Assembly (NCBI GenBank): GCA_015490605.1
Contig: WFXL01000102.1
Coordinates: 1 to 44,039, forward strand
DNA: 44,039 nt
Direction of reading: 5' to 3'
Source of the DNA: Rhodospirillales bacterium
GTDB lineage: Bacteria > Pseudomonadota > Alphaproteobacteria > Geminicoccales > Geminicoccaceae
Within the stretch, counting starts at the first letter, position 1. Every line of letters begins with the position of its first letter. A model generated the notes under the pieces. It made no database searches. It was not told the DNA's origin and saw only the letters and a list, made by a program, of their open reading frames with translations. Both the position numbers and the translations under genes were made by a program. Shown one piece after another: positions 1 to 9,998 of the stretch.

Positions 1-138
1 CCGTTGGATGATCACCTGGCGAAGCTTCCTGCAGCCGGATGGATGCTCATCTCATGACTCACGGCCGCTGGCGGTCGCGGTAGGGCTTGGGTTCGCCGTC
101 GTCTCGCGGGGCTTCTCGGAAGTCCCTTCAGTTGACCG

Positions 139-876
139 ATGTCCGCCATCGCCATCCTTATCGGCTTCGTCGTCTCCTGGTTCTTTGCGAGCGAAATCTT
201 CGACTTCCTCGCACGCCCCCTGGCCAAAATCTGCATGGAGAATACCACACCGGACGGTCGCCCCCTGTGCGATCGAATGATCTATACCAATCTCGTGGAA
301 AAGTTCTTCACCGAGCTCAAGATTGCCTTCTGGGCGGGGACCTTCATCGCCTTCCCTTTCGTCGCCACCCAGCTGTGGCTGTTCATCGCTCCGGGCCTCT
401 ATCGGCACGAGAAGCAGGCCCTGCTGCCGTTTCTGGTCGCCACCCCGGTGCTGTTCTTCCTCGGCGGGGCGGTGGTCTATTACTTCATCTTCCCGCTGGC
501 ATGGCGCTTCTTTTTGAGCTTCCAGTCCCCCGGCAGCGAGGACATGCTGCCCATCGAGCTCGAGGCGCGGGTGGGCGAGTACCTCGACCTGGTGATGAAG
601 ATGATCTTCGCCTTCGGCATCGCCTTCCAGCTGCCGGTGGCCCTCACCCTGCTGGGCCGGGTCGGGCTGGTCTCCTCCGAGGGGCTCGCGCGCAACCGCA
701 AGTTCGTGATCGTTGGCCTCTTCACCGTGGCGGCGGTCTTGACGCCACCTGACGTCATCAGTCAGATCGGCCTCGCGCTGCCGCTGCTGCTCCTCTATGA
801 GGTCTCCATCTGGCTCGTGCGCGCGGCCGAACGCCGCCGGGCCGAGGCGGAGGCGGCCGAGGAGGCGGCGGACTGA
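139..876 (+). CDS. tatC: Sec-independent translocase subunit TatC, apparently lacking the canonical N-terminus
   Basis: Protein MSAIAILIGFVVSWFFA...FTELKIAFWAGTFIAFPFVATQLWLFIAPGLYRHEK...LTPPDVISQIGLALPLLLLYEVSIW is typical TatC; in-frame TGA at 133-135 directly upstream. Confidence 0.93.
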   Translation: MSAIAILIGFVVSWFFASEIFDFLARPLAKICMENTTPDGRPLCDRMIYTNLVEKFFTELKIAFWAGTFIAFPFVATQLWLFIAPGLYRHEKQALLPFLVATPVLFFLGGAVVYYFIFPLAWRFFLSFQSPGSEDMLPIELEARVGEYLDLVMKMIFAFGIAFQLPVALTLLGRVGLVSSEGLARNRKFVIVGLFTVAAVLTPPDVISQIGLALPLLLLYEVSIWLVRAAERRRAEAEAAEEAAD

Positions 877-909
877 TCCCCTTGCCCCCTCTCTGGGACC
901 TGCGTCGAC

Positions 910-2199
910 GTGATCGATCTCCGCTGGCTGCGTGACCATCCCGAGGCCTATGAGCGCCACCTCGCCCGCCGCGGCCTGCCGCCGGATGAGCGCCGTCGCC
1001 TGCTGGAAGCGGTGCTGGCCCTCGACCGCCGCAAGCGCGAGCTGGAGACCCGCCTGCAGGCGCAGCAGGCGGAACGCAACCGCCTGTCGCGGGAGATCGG
1101 CCGGCTCAAGCGCGAAGGCGGCGATGTGGCGGCGGTGCTGGCGCGGGTGGCCGAGCTCAAGGAGCAGGTGAAGGAGGGCGAGGCCCAGCTGGCCGAACTG
1201 GAAGGGCGGCTGGAGGCGGCCCTGGCCGAGCTCCCCAATGTGCTGGCCGAGGACGTCCCCGACGGGCCCGATGAGAGTTACAACCGCATCGAGCGCGAGG
1301 TGGGCAGGCGCCGTGAGTTTGCCTTTGCGCCCAGATCCCACGACCAGCTGGGCGAGCAGCTCGGCATGGATTTCGCCCGCGCCGCCCGCATCGCCGGGGC
1401 CCGCTTCGTGGTGCTGTGGTCGCACCTCGCCCGGCTCGAGCGGGCGCTGGCCCAGTTCATGCTCGATCTGCATGTGGGCGAGCATGGCTATACCGAGGTC
1501 CATGTCCCCTATCTGGTGCGGCCCCAGGCCCTGTTCGGCACCGGCCAGCTCCCCAAATTCGCCGAGGATCTGTTTCGAACCACCGACGACCGCTGGCTGA
1601 TCCCCACCGCCGAAGTGCCCCTCACCAATCTGGTGGCCGGCGAGATCCTCCCCGAGGCCAAGCTGCCGCTGCGGCTGGTGGCCGCCACCCCCTGCTTTCG
1701 CGCCGAGGCAGGCGCCGCCGGGCGCGATACCCGCGGCATGATCCGCCAGCATCAGTTCGACAAGGTGGAACTGGTGTCCATCACCACGCCCGAGGCCTCG
1801 CGCGAGGAGCACGAGCGCATGACCGCCTGCGCCGAGGAGGTGCTGCGGCGGCTGGGGCTGCCCTATCGGGTGGTGACCCTGTGCTCCGGCGATACCGGCT
1901 TTGCCGCCATGAAGACCTACGACCTCGAGGTGTGGCTGCCGGGCCAGGAACGTTGGCGCGAGATCTCCAGCTGTTCCAACTGCGGCGACTTCCAGGCGCG
2001 TCGCATGCGCGCCCGCTACCGTCCCGAGGGCGAAAAGCGCCCGCGGCTGGTCCACACCCTCAACGGCTCGGGCGTGGCGGTGGGACGCGCGCTGGTGGCG
2101 GTGCTGGAGACCTACCAGGAGGCCGACGGCACGGTGGTGGTGCCGGAGGTGCTGCGCCCGTACATGGGCGGGCTCGCAAGGCTGGAGCCCGATGGCTGA
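910..2199 (+). CDS. serS: Seryl-tRNA synthetase (GTG start)
   Basis: N-terminal [22 protein letters not shown] coiled coil, class II motifs [27 protein letters not shown] and [16 protein letters not shown]. Confidence 0.98.
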   Translation: MIDLRWLRDHPEAYERHLARRGLPPDERRRLLEAVLALDRRKRELETRLQAQQAERNRLSREIGRLKREGGDVAAVLARVAELKEQVKEGEAQLAELEGRLEAALAELPNVLAEDVPDGPDESYNRIEREVGRRREFAFAPRSHDQLGEQLGMDFARAARIAGARFVVLWSHLARLERALAQFMLDLHVGEHGYTEVHVPYLVRPQALFGTGQLPKFAEDLFRTTDDRWLIPTAEVPLTNLVAGEILPEAKLPLRLVAATPCFRAEAGAAGRDTRGMIRQHQFDKVELVSITTPEASREEHERMTACAEEVLRRLGLPYRVVTLCSGDTGFAAMKTYDLEVWLPGQERWREISSCSNCGDFQARRMRARYRPEGEKRPRLVHTLNGSGVAVGRALVAVLETYQEADGTVVVPEVLRPYMGGLARLEPDG

Positions 2200-3034
2200 G
2201 CCCATCCGCCGCATCCTTATCACCAACGACGACGGCATCCACGCCCCCGGCCTCGCACTGCTGGAAGAGATCGCCCGCGATCTCGCCCACGAGGTGTGGG
2301 TGGTGGCGCCCGAGACCGACCAAAGCGGCGCCAGCCACTCCCTCACCCTGCGCCGGCCGCTGCGGCTGCGGCACATCGGCCCGCGCCACTTCGCCGTCGA
2401 CGGCACCCCCACCGACTGCGTACTGCTGGCGCTCCAGCATGTGATTTCGGAACCGGTGGACCTGGTGCTCTCGGGCGTCAATCGCGGCGGCAATCTCGGC
2501 GAGGATGTCACCTATTCGGGCACGGTGGCGGCAGCCATGGAGGCGACGCTCCTGGGGGTGCGGGCGGTGGCCCTGTCGCTGATGGTGGAGGACCCCCATC
2601 CGCCCGAATGGGAGACGGCCCGAAGGCTCGCGCCCGAGCTGATCGCCCGTCTGTGGCAGGCGCCCTGGCGGGCGGGCGTGCTGGTGAACGTCAATTTCCC
2701 CGCCCTGCCGCCGCGGCAGGTGCGGGGTTTCGCCATCACCCGCCAGGGCCGCCGCAAGATCGGCGACCATCTGGTGGAACGCATCGATCCCCGCGGCGAG
2801 CCCTACATCTGGATCGGCACCTGGCGCCGGCAGGAGACCCATCTCGCTGGCACCGACCTGTGGGCGGTGGAGCGCGGCTACGTCTCCCTCACCCCCATCC
2901 GCCTCGACATGACCGACTATGAGAGCCTCGATGCCTTGCGCACGAGCCTGGGGCTGTGCGAAAAGGAGGAGGAGGTGGCCGCCTCTGGGGCGGCCGATCC
3001 CGGCGCCGAGCGGCCCGGCGACCGGAAGGTCTGA
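2192..3034 (+). CDS. surE: 5'-nucleotidase SurE
   Basis: [48 protein letters not shown]; overlaps the serS 3' end by 8 nt. Confidence 0.97.
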   Translation: MAEPIRRILITNDDGIHAPGLALLEEIARDLAHEVWVVAPETDQSGASHSLTLRRPLRLRHIGPRHFAVDGTPTDCVLLALQHVISEPVDLVLSGVNRGGNLGEDVTYSGTVAAAMEATLLGVRAVALSLMVEDPHPPEWETARRLAPELIARLWQAPWRAGVLVNVNFPALPPRQVRGFAITRQGRRKIGDHLVERIDPRGEPYIWIGTWRRQETHLAGTDLWAVERGYVSLTPIRLDMTDYESLDALRTSLGLCEKEEEVAASGAADPGAERPGDRKV

Positions 3035-3081
3035 ACCCAGGCCGCAGGTGGAGGAGCGGGCGCCGCCAGGCGGGGCCCGGA

Positions 3082-4047
3082 ATGGTGACGAGGACGGTCC
3101 GCAAGCGACGGTCGATCCGCCGCGCCGTCATCCTCATGGCGGTGCTGCTGGGGCTCGGCGCCTGCGCCGCGCCCAGCGGGCGTACGCCCTGGCAGCAGAA
3201 GCCAGCCAAGCCGCTGCGGGTGCCGGCGCAACACCTGGTGATGCCGGGCGACACCGTCTATGGCATCGCCCGCCGCTACCGCATCGACCCCGCCACCATC
3301 ATCCGCCTCAACCGCCTGGAGCCGCCCTATCGCATCTATGTGGGCCAGGTGCTGCGCCTGCGCCCGGCGCCACCGCAGCCGGCAGCGCGCTGGCACCGCA
3401 TCCGCCGGGGTGAAACCCTTTCGCATCTGGCGGTGCGCTATCGCATTCCCCTGGGGGAGCTGCTGGCCGCCAATCCCGGCATCGACCCGCGGCGTCTGCG
3501 GGTGGGTCAGCGGGTGCGGATCCCCGCGCGCGACGACCGGCTCGGATCAGCCGCGGCCCGCCCGGCACCGGAGCCCGATCCCGCCGCCCTTGCCCGCGCG
3601 CGCCGGGCCGCTGCCACGCCGGCACCGCCGCTTTCCCGCGCGGGGTTCCTCTGGCCGGTGGAGGGTCCGATCCTCGCCCGCTTCGGCCGGCGCCGCAACG
3701 GGCTCGAGAATGACGGCATCAATATCGCCGCCCCCGAGGGCACACCCGTGCGGGCCGCCGAAAGCGGGGTGGTAGTCTATGCCGGCGAGGCGATCCCCGC
3801 CTTTGGCCGGATGGTGATCCTGCGCCATGCCGGCGGCTGGCTCACCGCCTACGCCCACAATCGCACGCTGCTGGTGACGGTGGGCGATGTGGTGCGCCGC
3901 GGCCAGATCATCGCCAAGGTGGGACAGACCGGTGAGGTGGACCGCCCCCAGCTCCACTTCCAGCTGCGGCGCGGCCGTCGGCCGGTGGACCCGCTGGCCC
4001 ATCTGCCGCCCCGACGGCCGCGGATGGTGGCAGCGCGCGGCGGCTGA
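3082..4047 (+). CDS. nlpD: LysM/LytM (M23-like) lipoprotein, NlpD-like
   Basis: Lipoprotein-type signal (LGLGACAAP), two LysM-like repeats (PGDTVYGIARRYRID..., RRGETLSHLAVRYRIP...), C-terminal LytM fold ENDGINIAAPEGTPVRAAESGVVVYAGE...YAHN...LHFQLR; ATG at 3082 chosen over the listed 2956 start. Confidence 0.8.
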   Translation: MVTRTVRKRRSIRRAVILMAVLLGLGACAAPSGRTPWQQKPAKPLRVPAQHLVMPGDTVYGIARRYRIDPATIIRLNRLEPPYRIYVGQVLRLRPAPPQPAARWHRIRRGETLSHLAVRYRIPLGELLAANPGIDPRRLRVGQRVRIPARDDRLGSAAARPAPEPDPAALARARRAAATPAPPLSRAGFLWPVEGPILARFGRRRNGLENDGINIAAPEGTPVRAAESGVVVYAGEAIPAFGRMVILRHAGGWLTAYAHNRTLLVTVGDVVRRGQIIAKVGQTGEVDRPQLHFQLRRGRRPVDPLAHLPPRRPRMVAARGG

Positions 4048-6222
4048 TCAGCGCGGCAGCAGCTGACGCAGCAGGTCCTGGGGACCGGCCGGCGCCTGCG
4101 GGCTTTCTTCCTTGGCGTCTGCATCCGGCTGGCCCGCGCCTTCGGCCGGCGGCGCCCCCTCGCGCAGCAGCGGGGCGAGCTGCCGCAGGTCGGGCACCGG
4201 CGGGGTGGCGTTATCGGGTCCGGCACCGGGAAGAATGCGCGCCGCATCCGGCAGCACCCCGGGCGGCAGCAGCTGGCGCAGCCGTTCCGGTGTCACCCCG
4301 AGAAGCTGCTGGGCCTCGCCGAAGCGCTCGCCGAGGCGTGCCACCGCCGTGGGATCAGCCCGCAGTCGCTGCACCAGCGCATCCAGCGCAGCGGGATCCT
4401 CCAGCACCGCCGTCACCCCCTCGCCCAGATCGAAGCGCCATTCGGGCGCCTCCCAGGGGCCGGCGATCACCACCGGCACCGCCAGGGCGAAGCGGGGCTC
4501 GCCCCCGCCCTGACCCTCGAGGGTGGCGGCCAGCGCCGGCTCCAGCCGCAGCTCCAGCCGACGCGCCGGCAGGTCCACCGTGCCGCCGCCGCGCACCCGC
4601 AATAGCGGCGCCTCCAGGGCCATATCGTCGGTGCGGAGGATGCCGGCGGCCACCACGAAGCTCGCCCCCAGCCGGGCGAAGTCGGTACGCCGCGGGGCCG
4701 TTTCCTGTGTGAGGCCGAGGCTGGTAACCTGCCTTACCATGGCGGCGAGATTGAAGCCGAGAATGGCGCCGTCACGGAACTCCACCTGGCCCTGGCCGGC
4801 GAGCCCCTGGATGAGCGCCTTCACGCTGCCGCCGCGGGTGGTGAGGTCGAATTCGGCAAAACCGCGCCCCTCGAGCCGGTCGAGGCCGGCCAACGCCCGC
4901 AGCAGGGGTCGTGCCTGCACCCCCTCGATGCGCCCGAAAAGCGCGAAACGCGCCTCTTCCGCCGCCGTCGCCGCCAGACGACCGCGCGCCCGGCCCTCAT
5001 AGAGGGCGAGCTCCTCCAGGCGGATCTCCGCCTGTGGCCCGGCGAGCTTCAGGGCCAGCTTCGCCGGGCCCAGCTCCAGCGCCCGTGCCCGCAGCCCTTC
5101 CCAGGTCACGGTGAGATCCGCATCCAGCGGTGCCGGCAGCGGCAGATCCAGCGGTTCCTCCGACCAGCCGGCCGCAGCCGTCTCGGCCGACTCCCCACCC
5201 GCCTTCGCAGGCGGTGGCAGATAGGGGGTAAGGTCGAGGGTAGCGAGGGCCAGGCTGCCACGAAGCCGGGGGCGTGCCTCGTCCAGCGCGAGATCGAGCT
5301 CCCCCTGGCCTTGGAGCTCGTCGAGGGCGAAACGGAGATCGGCGAGGGTAAGCTCCTGGGGCGTGATGCCCAGATCGGCACCCAGGGCGAGTGTCCTGAG
5401 CGCGCCCGGGGCCATGTGCGGTGCCAGAAGCCCCCACGGTTCCAGAAGCCCGCGTAGATCTTCAAGGGCCACCTCCAGCCGGGCATCGAGTTGAGGCGCT
5501 GGCCCGCGCGCACGGCCCACAAGCCGGATGGCGCCCTGAGGGAGCTCCAAGGCGAGCTCCACCGGCCCTTCACCCCCGCCCGTGAGGGTCGCGGGATCGG
5601 CCATGCGTCCGGAAAGCCTTACCGGCTGGCCGTCCAGTTGCGCCTGTCCCGCGAGCTGGAGAAGGTCGGTCCCCTCCTCACGGTCGAGCGTGAGGGCCAC
5701 CTCTTCGAGGCGGGTGCGGCGATTGCGGGTGGCATCGTCGAACACCAGCGCCGCATCCACCAGCCGCAGCTGCTCGAGCCGCAGCCGCCAGCCGCCGGCC
5801 TCGCCGTCCCCGCCGCCGGCTGCGGCGGCCGCTTCGCCCTGGCCGAAGGTCCAGTTGGTGCGGCCGTCGGCGGCGCGCTCGAGGGCGATGTGCGCACCCT
5901 CCAGCGTCAGCCGTTCGACCCGGAGGGTCCGCTGCCACAGCGCCCAGGGATCAAGCGCCAGCTCCAGCCGGCGGATTGTCACCATCTCAGGCGTGCGCGC
6001 CCACGACGCGTTGGCCAAGCGGATGTCCTCGGCTTCCAGCCGAAGCGGCCAGCGCGTCAGGCGGAAGGCCCCGCGGATTGCGAACGCGCGCCCGGTGGCG
6101 TCCTGCACCGCCGCCTCCAGCTGGCCGCGGATCCAGGCATCGGGCACGAACAGCCAAGCGCCGACGACGGCGGCCACCAGCAGCAGGACCAGAACGACCA
6201 CGGCGAGCAGAAGACGGCGCAC
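4048..6222 (-). CDS. AsmA family protein (GTG start)
   Basis: Single N-terminal TM, IRGAFRLTRWPLRLEAEDIRLANASWA, C-terminal AsmA_2-like KALIQGLAGQGQVEFRDGAILGFNLAAMVRQV. Confidence 0.9.
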   Translation of the reverse strand: MRRLLLAVVVLVLLLVAAVVGAWLFVPDAWIRGQLEAAVQDATGRAFAIRGAFRLTRWPLRLEAEDIRLANASWARTPEMVTIRRLELALDPWALWQRTLRVERLTLEGAHIALERAADGRTNWTFGQGEAAAAAGGGDGEAGGWRLRLEQLRLVDAALVFDDATRNRRTRLEEVALTLDREEGTDLLQLAGQAQLDGQPVRLSGRMADPATLTGGGEGPVELALELPQGAIRLVGRARGPAPQLDARLEVALEDLRGLLEPWGLLAPHMAPGALRTLALGADLGITPQELTLADLRFALDELQGQGELDLALDEARPRLRGSLALATLDLTPYLPPPAKAGGESAETAAAGWSEEPLDLPLPAPLDADLTVTWEGLRARALELGPAKLALKLAGPQAEIRLEELALYEGRARGRLAATAAEEARFALFGRIEGVQARPLLRALAGLDRLEGRGFAEFDLTTRGGSVKALIQGLAGQGQVEFRDGAILGFNLAAMVRQVTSLGLTQETAPRRTDFARLGASFVVAAGILRTDDMALEAPLLRVRGGGTVDLPARRLELRLEPALAATLEGQGGGEPRFALAVPVVIAGPWEAPEWRFDLGEGVTAVLEDPAALDALVQRLRADPTAVARLGERFGEAQQLLGVTPERLRQLLPPGVLPDAARILPGAGPDNATPPVPDLRQLAPLLREGAPPAEGAGQPDADAKEESPQAPAGPQDLLRQLLPR

Positions 6223-6733
6223 GGACAGATCCCCGGGATGACCCCATCCAGACTAGCCCCACGCGCCCGCGCTGCCCAGAGGCGATTGCGGCTGCGCCAG
6301 CATCCGACGCACCCTCATGATGGTACCCGGGGCCCACGGACCTGCTGCGGCATCCCCACAGCCTTGCGGACGGGTGCTTCGGGCTTTGCCAAGGGTGCAG
6401 GCGCGCATCTCGCCCACGCTCCCGCTCCACGGAGGCGTGGCGGAGTCGCTGGCCGCCTGTGGGTCTTCCCGGGAACTCGGCGAACGCGGGTGCTCACGGG
6501 CCGTGGGCTGGAAAACGCCGCGGCATGGAAGCGGCCCCGCATGGGCGCGGGCCTGAGGTGCTGTGGGCAGGGGAGCGTCATGTGATGGGGTGGTCCGCAG
6601 GGCCAGGTGGGCCCACCGATTCACGAGGCTGGAGGGGGCTGCCACCGCCGCAGCCGGCATCCCCCGAGGCCGGACCCCGAGGGCCCCCAACCGCGAGTTG
6701 GCCCGGCGGTTCATCCGATCCTGCCTGGGCCGC

Positions 6734-6752
6734 ACTGGGTCCCACACCCAGT
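6734..6752 (-). terminator. Stem-loop downstream of the GGDEF gene (terminator-like)
   Basis: ACTGGGT-CCCAC-ACCCAGT perfect 7-bp stem, 15 nt past the stop at 6768; no clear U-tract. Confidence 0.4.
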
Positions 6753-6767
6753 CAGCGGCCAGGCCCC

Positions 6768-7901
6768 TCAGCTCGCACCGGATCCGACCGCGAGCGTGTC
6801 TTCCCGAGCTGGCACTCTTGTCTCCGCGGAACCGAAGTCGATTGAGGTCGTGGCATTCCCCTGGGTCGACAGTTCCGCTTCCGTCACCACCCGGTTGCGG
6901 CCCTGCTGCTTTGCCCGATAGAGGGCCGTATCGGCCCGCTCGAACAGCTCCTCCACCCGCTCGCCCGGTCGGTAGACGGCGACGCCGGCGGAAATCGTCA
7001 CCTTGCCATATTCCTCGCCGGTGCCGCGGTTGCGCAGCACGTGGGAGCCGATGGTGCGGCGGATGCGCTCGGCGATCTCCCGCGCCTGGTCGAGATCGGT
7101 GTTGGGCAGCAGCACCACGAACTCTTCGCCGCCATAGCGAGCCGCCAGATCATCCTGGCGCAGATGGTGGCGCAGCACCATGGCCACCGTCCGCAGCACC
7201 GCATCCCCCACCTTGTGGCCGTAGGTATCGTTGAACTTCTTGAAATGATCGATGTCGAGCACGAGCATGGCGTAGCTCTGGCCGGTCTCCATCGCCTCGC
7301 GCCCGAGCGCCCGCAGCCGGCCCTCGAGCCCCTTGCGGTTGGCAAGGCCGGTCAGGGGATCGGTCTCGGCCTCACGCCGCGCCTGCTCCAGCTGGGTCCG
7401 GAGCTCATTGACCTCGAGGCTGCGGGCGTGGAGGTGATGGGCGAGAGTGCGCAGATTCTCCCCGAGCCGGCGGGTTTCGTCCAGGAGCGAACGGGTTACG
7501 GCCCGGGCGGCCGCCGCCAGATCCTCGCTCTGCTCCAGCTCCACCCCGAGCGCCTCGATCCGCCGGCCGGCAGCCGCATTTTCCTCGCCCGAGCGGGACA
7601 GCTCCTGCTCCAGCTCGCCCATGATGCGCTCGAACCGCGCCACCGTGCGGCTCAACAGCCGCTCGGTCTCGCTCTTCATGAAGAAGCGCTCATAGAGCTC
7701 GCGACAGCGCTCGGCATCGAAGGGATCGCCGTTCTGTTCCAACAGCCGGATGATGCGCGAGAGGGCCGGATGTTCGCCGCTGTAGTGGGCGTACCAGATG
7801 AGATAATTCTCCGGTGTCGGCGGAATCCGCAGCCGGCGCAGGGCCTCGCAGGTACGGCGCCCGATCTCGAAGGGGTCGGTGGTCACGGCCATGGATCGCA
7901 T
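6768..7901 (-). CDS. GGDEF diguanylate cyclase with N-terminal helical domain
   Basis: DPLTGLANRKGLEGRL, LDIDHFKKFNDTYGHKVGD, active-site RYGGEEF preceded by RQDD (I-site-like RxxD with 5-residue spacing); start MRSMAVTTDPFEIG preferred over the 8069 start. Confidence 0.95.
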   Translation of the reverse strand: MRSMAVTTDPFEIGRRTCEALRRLRIPPTPENYLIWYAHYSGEHPALSRIIRLLEQNGDPFDAERCRELYERFFMKSETERLLSRTVARFERIMGELEQELSRSGEENAAAGRRIEALGVELEQSEDLAAAARAVTRSLLDETRRLGENLRTLAHHLHARSLEVNELRTQLEQARREAETDPLTGLANRKGLEGRLRALGREAMETGQSYAMLVLDIDHFKKFNDTYGHKVGDAVLRTVAMVLRHHLRQDDLAARYGGEEFVVLLPNTDLDQAREIAERIRRTIGSHVLRNRGTGEEYGKVTISAGVAVYRPGERVEELFERADTALYRAKQQGRNRVVTEAELSTQGNATTSIDFGSAETRVPAREDTLAVGSGAS

Positions 7902-8075
7902 TCCCGCTCGGGTGGCTCGCGCCTCGAAGCTGACGCCAAATCCCGAAGATTGCGTTAACGTGCCGCCGGCGGCCGGCGGCGGAGTCACGGGGCGGATTCC
8001 CTGCATGGCCGGCGCATCGGCCGCCGTGGACATGAATCGCCTGAGGGTGATCAACATATCCGGGTGCATCTGACG

Positions 8076-9473
8076 ATGGTCTGTGATCCCAGGGACACAC
8101 CTGTCATCGGCGTGGTGCTGGCGGGGGGATCAGGTACCCGCCTGTGGCCGCTGAGCCGGGCGGAAGCTCCCAAACATCTGGTGCCGCTTCTGGGCGACCG
8201 TTCACTGTTCCAGCAGACGCTGCTGCGGCTGCACCGGGCGCTGCCCACATCGCCGCTTGTGGTGGTAGGGGCCGCCGCCCAGGCGAAGCCGCTTGCCCAG
8301 CAGATCGCCGCCCTCGAGCTGCCGGTTGTGGTGGAGCTGCTGCTGGAGCCCCAAGGGCGCAATACCGCCGCGGCGGTGGCACTGGCCGCCCGCTTCATCG
8401 CCGAACGCTACGGTGGTGAAGGGGTGATGTGGGTGTGTCCGTCGGACCATCGGGTGGCGCGGCCGGAGGTGCTGGAGGCGGCCTTCCGCCTCGCCCTGCC
8501 GGAAGTGCGCCAAGGCGCCATCGCCACCTTCGGCATCGCACCCGATCGGCCGGAGACCGGCTTCGGCTGGATCGAACTCGGCCCGGTGCAGGCCCGCGAA
8601 GGGGATCTCGCACTCCATGTGGTCGAGCGTTTCCTCGAAAAGCCTGATGCCGCCACCGCCGAGAGGCTGCTGGCCTCGGGCCGGTATGTGTGGAACAGCG
8701 GCATGTTTGTGATGCGGGCCGATGTGCTGCTGGCGGAACTCGCCCGCCATGCCCCGGAGATCCACCGGGCGGTGGCGGCTGCCTTTGCCGCCACCGACCG
8801 CCGCCGCCAGCCCCTGACCCCACCGGCGGCCGCCTACGGTGCCATCCCCGAAGCCCCCATCGACAAGGCGGTGATGGAACACAGCCGGCGGATGCGGGTG
8901 GTGCCGTGCGATCCCGGCTGGTCCGACCTCGGCTCTTACCGCGCCCTGTTTGAGGTGGCGGCGCGGGATGCGGAGGGTCTCGCCACCCGCGGCGAGGTGG
9001 TGGCGGAGGATGCCCACGACTGTCTGTTGCACACCGAGGGGCGGCTCTTGGCGGTCGCTGGGGTGCGGGAGCTTGCGGTGGTGGCGACGGGCGATGCGGT
9101 GCTGGTGGCGCGGCTCGACGACGCCGAAGGGGTCCGCCGGCTGGTCCGGCGGCTGCAGGCAGCCGGCCGCCCCGAGGCGCGCCGGCCGGCGGTCGAGCTC
9201 GCCCCCTGGGGGTGCCGCCGGCTGCAGGCGGTGGTGGCCGGCTGGACCCTCCATGAGCTCAGGATCGAGCCGGGCGCCCGATTTGCGCTTCCGCCGGCAC
9301 CGCAGGCGCACTATCTGGTGCTGGCCGGCGAGGGCCTCGCCCGCCCGGCCGAGGGCGCACCGCTGCGGCTTGTCCCCGGCATGCCGCTGCCGCCTGCAGA
9401 CGACGGACGGGTGATCGAGGCCGGCGGCATCGAGCCTCTGGTGCTCCTGGAAGTGGGTCCGGCAGGGGAGTAG
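8076..9473 (+). CDS. manC: Mannose-1-phosphate guanylyltransferase family protein with degenerate C-terminal cupin
   Basis: VVLAGGSGTRLWPLSRAEAPKHLVPL, VWNSGMFVMRADVLLAEL, PIDKAVMEHSRRMRVVPCDPGWSDLGSY. Confidence 0.9.
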   Translation: MVCDPRDTPVIGVVLAGGSGTRLWPLSRAEAPKHLVPLLGDRSLFQQTLLRLHRALPTSPLVVVGAAAQAKPLAQQIAALELPVVVELLLEPQGRNTAAAVALAARFIAERYGGEGVMWVCPSDHRVARPEVLEAAFRLALPEVRQGAIATFGIAPDRPETGFGWIELGPVQAREGDLALHVVERFLEKPDAATAERLLASGRYVWNSGMFVMRADVLLAELARHAPEIHRAVAAAFAATDRRRQPLTPPAAAYGAIPEAPIDKAVMEHSRRMRVVPCDPGWSDLGSYRALFEVAARDAEGLATRGEVVAEDAHDCLLHTEGRLLAVAGVRELAVVATGDAVLVARLDDAEGVRRLVRRLQAAGRPEARRPAVELAPWGCRRLQAVVAGWTLHELRIEPGARFALPPAPQAHYLVLAGEGLARPAEGAPLRLVPGMPLPPADDGRVIEAGGIEPLVLLEVGPAGE

Positions 9474-9481
9474 GCGGTCCG

Positions 9482-9985
9482 GTGACGTCCATTCCGGTGC
9501 CCTTCCGCCACGAGGGCCGGGTGGCGGCCGCGTGGCTCGACTACAACGGCCACATGAATGTGGCCTATTATGTGATGGCGCTCGATCGGGCGGTGGATGA
9601 GGTCTATGACGCCCTCGGTCTCGGGCGCGCCTATGCCGAGCGTGCGGGCCGCTCCATGTTCGCTGTGGGCATGGACATCGACTGGCTGCGCGAGCTGCGC
9701 GGCGATGAGACCTATGTGATCGAGACCCGGCTTCTGGACTGCGACGACAAGCGCCTCCACTACCACCAGCAGATGTTCCGCGCCAGCGATGGTGCCTGTG
9801 CCGCCCGCGCCACCTGGCTTGCCATCCATGTGGACCTTGAGGCCCGCCGGGCGGTGCCGTTTCCGCCGGATCGGCTCGCGGTGGTGCGCGATGCGGTGCT
9901 GCGCCATGCGGTGCTGCCCCGGCCCGCGGGACTGGATCGAAGGCTCAAGCCCCGTCGGCCTTTCCTCGGCCCGCGTCCGCGCTAG
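9482..9985 (+). CDS. 4HBT-like (hotdog) thioesterase family protein
   Basis: WLDYNGHMNVAYYVMALDRAVDEVYDALGLG...VDLEARRAVPFP is typical of the thioesterase-like superfamily. Confidence 0.85.
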   Translation: MTSIPVPFRHEGRVAAAWLDYNGHMNVAYYVMALDRAVDEVYDALGLGRAYAERAGRSMFAVGMDIDWLRELRGDETYVIETRLLDCDDKRLHYHQQMFRASDGACAARATWLAIHVDLEARRAVPFPPDRLAVVRDAVLRHAVLPRPAGLDRRLKPRRPFLGPRPR

Positions 9986-9998
9986 CTGCGAGGGCGCC

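Noticed and set aside
52-2511. 819-aa minus-strand ORF opposite tatC-serS-surE
   Set aside because: Antisense to clear core genes; His/Gly/Arg-rich low-complexity product typical of high-GC antisense open frames.
7962-7980. GCCGCCGGC-G-GCCGGCGGC palindrome upstream of the GGDEF gene
   Set aside because: Low-complexity GCC/GGC run; expected by chance at this GC content, so not called regulatory.
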